DNA from: Sedimentitalea sp042687825
GTDB taxonomy: Bacteria; Pseudomonadota; Alphaproteobacteria; Rhodobacterales; Rhodobacteraceae
Assembly: GCF_042687825.1 (NCBI RefSeq)
Contig: NZ_JBHUQE010000018.1
Span: 1-64,000, forward strand
Length of the DNA stretch: 64,000 bases
Reading direction: 5' to 3'
Shown here: piece after piece, positions 61,730 to 64,000 of the stretch
Layout of the letters: each line of letters starts with the position of its first letter
Position numbering within the stretch: the stretch's first letter is position 1
Translations under genes and position numbers: made by a program
Notes under the pieces: generated by a model
The model's database searches: none
What the model was told of the DNA's origin: nothing
The model's input: only the letters and a program-made list of their open reading frames with translations

Positions 61730-62518
61730 TCAGCCGGCCAGATCGGCAAACAGGTTGTCGCCAATGCCGGGCCATGGGTCCTCGTGCACCACCGAGCCCT
61801 TGTTGATGTCGTGCAAGGTTACCCGGCCATCGGCGGCCCCGACCACGACGATGTCGCAGATGTCGATGAACAGACCGTTCTCGACCACGCCGGGGATCTG
61901 GTTGATCGCCAGCGACAGCTTGCGCGCATTTCCGATGCGCCCCAGATTCAGGTCCAGGATATGATTGCCCTCGTCGGTCACGAACACCGCATCACCGGAT
62001 TTGCGCAAAGTGGTGGCACGGCCCTGCACATCCATGGACACCAGCAATTCCTCGACCAGTTTCTGCGTCACCTGCCAGCCAAAGGGGATCACCTCGATCG
62101 GCAGCGCAAATGCCCCCAGCGTCTCGACCTGCTTGGCGGCATCGGCGATCACGATCATCTGATCGGATGCGGTGGCGACGATCTTTTCCTGCAGCAGCGC
62201 ACCGCCACCGCCCTTGATCAGGTTCAACTCGCCATCGAACTCGTCCGCGCCGTCGATCGTCAGATCCAACCAGCCGGCCTGTTCCAGCGAAATGACCTCG
62301 ATGCCTTCGGCCCGGGCCAGATCGGCGGTACGGGTCGAGGTCGGCACACCGCGAATCCTGAGCCCGTCGTCGCGCACCATCTGACCCAGGCGACGCACCA
62401 GCCAGGCCGCGGTGCTGCCGGTGCCCAGCCCGACCCGCATACCGTCCTCGACAAACTCGGCCGCGCGCCAGGCGGATACGATCTTGGCCTTTTCGATGGA
62501 AGACAGTTCTGCGGTCAT
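61730..62518 (-). CDS. rpiA: Ribose-5-phosphate isomerase A
   Basis: RpiA interconverts ribose-5-phosphate and ribulose-5-phosphate in the pentose phosphate pathway. The 262-residue protein shows GLGTGSTAAWLVRRLG, the catalytic IDGADEFDGELNLIKGGGGALLQEK region with the active-site Asp and Glu, and the later VFVTDEGNHILDL. It starts at ATG 62518 after AGGAGC. It heads the operon rpiA-gor-hflK-hflC-DUF2065-Deg. Confidence 0.97.
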   Translation of the reverse strand: MTAELSSIEKAKIVSAWRAAEFVEDGMRVGLGTGSTAAWLVRRLGQMVRDDGLRIRGVPTSTRTADLARAEGIEVISLEQAGWLDLTIDGADEFDGELNLIKGGGGALLQEKIVATASDQMIVIADAAKQVETLGAFALPIEVIPFGWQVTQKLVEELLVSMDVQGRATTLRKSGDAVFVTDEGNHILDLNLGRIGNARKLSLAINQIPGVVENGLFIDICDIVVVGAADGRVTLHDINKGSVVHEDPWPGIGDNLFADLAG

Positions 62519-62616
62519 AGAGGGCGCTCCTGATGTTTTCGGCCTTATAGGACAGCAGCCAGCCGCGGGCGAGAGGGGAAATGTGCCGGACTGCCCGGAC
62601 GGGCATCCGGCTGCAC

Positions 62617-63048
62617 CTAGCGGCGCGCCATCGTGGCGATCACCCGCTGCATCAGATCCAGAAACTGCCGCTGTTCCGCCGCGCTGAGGGCCGACAGTGC
62701 CGCAGTGTTCTGTGCCCGCGCCGCGGCCTTTGCCTCGTGCTCGAGCGATCGCGCCAGATCGGTCAGAAACACGTTGCGCGCGCGCTTGTCGGTCTTGCTT
62801 GGGTGACGTTCGATCAACCCGTCGCGCTGCATTCGCGCCAGCGTGTTGGCCATCGTCGCCTGTTCGACATCCAGGGCCGCAACCAGTTCAGCCTGGGTTT
62901 TGCCGTCACCGTCCCAGAGTTCGAGCAACACCATGAATTGTGCCGGAGCCAGCCCCAGCGGCTGGATGCGACGCAGAAGGCCGGCGGCGAATAGCCGGGC
63001 CATGTGATTGGCCAGAAAGCCGGCCGAAACGGTCTTGAAATCATTCAT
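62617..63048 (-). CDS. MarR-family transcription regulator
   Basis: This 143-residue regulator has a MarR winged helix (TQAELVAALDVEQATMANTL as recognition helix and DGLIERHPSKTDKRARNVFL as wing) with flanking dimer helices. Longer in-frame starts exist (GTG 63075, ATG 63063), but they fall in a palindromic operator. I therefore prefer ATG 63048, though GGGAG is only one base away, which leaves the start unsure. It diverges from a membrane protein gene and probably represses both. Confidence 0.85.
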   Translation of the reverse strand: MNDFKTVSAGFLANHMARLFAAGLLRRIQPLGLAPAQFMVLLELWDGDGKTQAELVAALDVEQATMANTLARMQRDGLIERHPSKTDKRARNVFLTDLARSLEHEAKAAARAQNTAALSALSAAEQRQFLDLMQRVIATMARR

Positions 63049-63061
63049 GCTCCCAATAGGC

Positions 63062-63105
63062 ATTGCATAGCGCACTATGCAATGTTAATTAATATAGCAT
63101 GCTAT
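63062..63105. promoter_or_regulatory. Two palindromic operators of the divergent MarR promoter
   Basis: The first is ATTGCATAG-CGCA-CTATGCAAT (63062-63083), nine perfect bases per arm. The second is ATAGCATGCTAT (63094-63105), a perfect 12-base palindrome. Both share a GCATA/TATGC core. They occupy the space between the MarR and membrane protein genes and overlap the upstream MarR start candidates. Confidence 0.8.
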
Positions 63106-63123
63106 TTTTATACAGGTGACCCG

Positions 63124-63573
63124 ATGAAACTCAGAATACATGCCGCGGCGGGAACCATCGCGCTGCTGACAATCATAATCTTCTGGCTGTCGACCGCGAT
63201 CTCGGAACTTGTCGCCTCGCACGCAGTCGTGACCCATGTGAAAACAGGTGTGCTATATGGCATGGCCGTGCTGATACCGGCCATGGCGACCGCCGGTGCC
63301 AGCGGCGCGGCCCTGGGGCGCACGTCCAAACTGCCGCTGGTCGCGGCCAAGAGCGGACGCATGAAGATGATCGCCGCAAATGGTCTGCTGGTCCTTCTGC
63401 CCAGCGCCGTTTTTCTGGCCCTGCGTGCCCAGGCAGGTATGTTTGATACGTTGTTCTATTCGGTTCAGGTCATCGAACTGATTGCCGGCGCCGCGAATAT
63501 CGCGCTGTTGGCGCGCAACCTGCGCGACGGGCTGTCGCTGCGCCGCCGGCGGACCCGGCTGGCCAATGCATGA
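63124..63573 (+). CDS. Four-helix membrane protein, unknown
   Basis: This 149-residue protein has four hydrophobic helices: AGTIALLTIIIFWLSTAISE, VLYGMAVLIPAMATAG, ANGLLVLLPSAVFLAL and VIELIAGAANIALLA. A basic C-terminal tail follows (RRRRTRLANA). ATG 63124 is preceded by AGGTGA. I do not recognise the family with confidence. Pairing with a divergent MarR regulator suggests that it responds to a small molecule, perhaps as an exporter or membrane sensor. A methyltransferase gene follows 55 bases later. Confidence 0.75.
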   Translation: MKLRIHAAAGTIALLTIIIFWLSTAISELVASHAVVTHVKTGVLYGMAVLIPAMATAGASGAALGRTSKLPLVAAKSGRMKMIAANGLLVLLPSAVFLALRAQAGMFDTLFYSVQVIELIAGAANIALLARNLRDGLSLRRRRTRLANA

Positions 63574-63628
63574 TCTAGGCGGCTCACGGCATCCGTGTTA
63601 CGCTGAGCATCGGCCAGACCAGCGAGAA

Positions 63629-64000
63629 ATGATGCTCAGTTTCGACGACAAGACCGCCAAGCTGTTGGACGACGCCTATCAGGGCGCCGACGTCACGCGC
63701 CGTCGGCGTGCAAGCTTTGACGCGCTGAACCCGTTGACCGGCGAGCGCGTTCTGGATCTGGGCTGCGGCAACGGGCTGCTGACCCTGGAACTGGCACGTG
63801 CGGTCGGCCCGAAGGGTCAGATATGCGGACTGGATTCCAGTCCGGACATGCTGGCATCCGCGCAGGACCGCTGCGCCGACCGACCGAATGTCGATCTGCA
63901 ACAGGGCAGCGCCGACGACCTGCCCTATCCGGACCGCAGCCTGGACAAGGCGGTGTCGATACAGGTGTTCGAGTATTTCACGGACATGCGTCCGGCGCTA
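63629..64000 (+). CDS. SAM-dependent methyltransferase (cut by window end)
   Basis: The open frame begins with two ATG codons (63629, 63632) and runs off the window after 124 codons. The class I methyltransferase motif I VLDLGCGNGLLTLEL is clear, followed by the acidic strand CGLDSSPDMLASAQ and GSADDLPYPDRSLDK. It resembles UbiE/ArsM-like enzymes. The substrate cannot be judged from this N-terminal part. It lies downstream of the MarR-linked membrane protein and may share its promoter. Confidence 0.85.
   Translation, partial: MMLSFDDKTAKLLDDAYQGADVTRRRRASFDALNPLTGERVLDLGCGNGLLTLELARAVGPKGQICGLDSSPDMLASAQDRCADRPNVDLQQGSADDLPYPDRSLDKAVSIQVFEYFTDMRPAL

Noticed and set aside
59981..62533. 850-codon plus-strand frame opposite hflK, gor and rpiA
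   Set aside because: It is antisense to three conserved genes and its protein text matches no family.

Overview
The window is high-GC alphaproteobacterial chromosome, most likely from the Rhodobacteraceae (Roseobacter/Rhodobacter type). The evidence is the gene content and order: rpiA-gor-hflK-hflC-DUF2065-Deg, glyQ/glyS with a DUF6446-like gene, metZ behind a SAM-II riboswitch, folE2, an Orn/Lys/Arg decarboxylase, a FnrL-type box at ctaD, and an alphaproteobacterial SOS box (GTTC-N7-GTTC). Most of the window is ordinary housekeeping DNA. It also holds a few decayed elements and one assembly join.

Layout. 0.2-3.4 kb: amino-acid decarboxylase, a frameshifted IS1182-type transposase remnant, and tRNA-Leu(GAG). 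3.5-11.4 kb: DsbA/FrnE-like oxidoreductase, lipB, a permuted papain-like hydrolase, a zinc-type CDF exporter, a HIT protein divergent from ctaD (aa3 oxidase subunit I), an SGNH hydrolase, a DUF2244 protein and a YqeY-like protein. 11.6-17.8 kb: carA, a membrane glycosyltransferase with an N-terminal c-di-GMP-type MshEN module, GntR and HAD genes, and a UbiH-type hydroxylase. 17.9-22.9 kb: class V aminotransferase, two overlapping Lrp/AsnC regulators, ilvC, a FocA-family channel and an EamA exporter. 23-26.3 kb: folB-folP-glmM operon. 26.6-37.8 kb: SleB-type hydrolase, a divergent PPDK, glyS-gltS-DUF6446 with glyQ, marC on the other strand, and a SPOR/peptidoglycan-binding protein with a catalytically dead trypsin-like domain. 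38-44 kb: trkH, two putative PHA-granule proteins, folE2, and metZ with its riboswitch. 44-53.9 kb: lipase-like hydrolase, yciB/ispZ, EamA, ftsY, an AlkB-type hydroxylase, xseA, purD and two secreted unknowns. 54-64 kb: 2Fe-2S ferredoxin, an SOS box next to the tail of a deleted dnaE2, a Crp/Fnr regulator, the Deg-hfl-gor-rpiA operon, a MarR regulator divergent from a membrane protein, and the start of a methyltransferase cut by the window end.

How genes work together. folE2, folB and folP cover several folate steps. glmM follows folP in the same operon. glyQ and glyS encode the two glycyl-tRNA synthetase subunits. hflK and hflC form the FtsH-modulating complex next to a periplasmic Deg protease. 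gor and rpiA link redox and pentose-phosphate metabolism. I did not find one large undescribed system. The most interesting items are the MshEN-glycosyltransferase fusion, the SPOR-PG-binding pseudoprotease, the PhaF-like granule protein pair, the collapsed SOS mutagenesis cassette and the FolB C-terminal extension. A 127-bp exact duplication around a single N at 57,049 is best explained as a contig-join artefact that falsely breaks the Deg protease gene.
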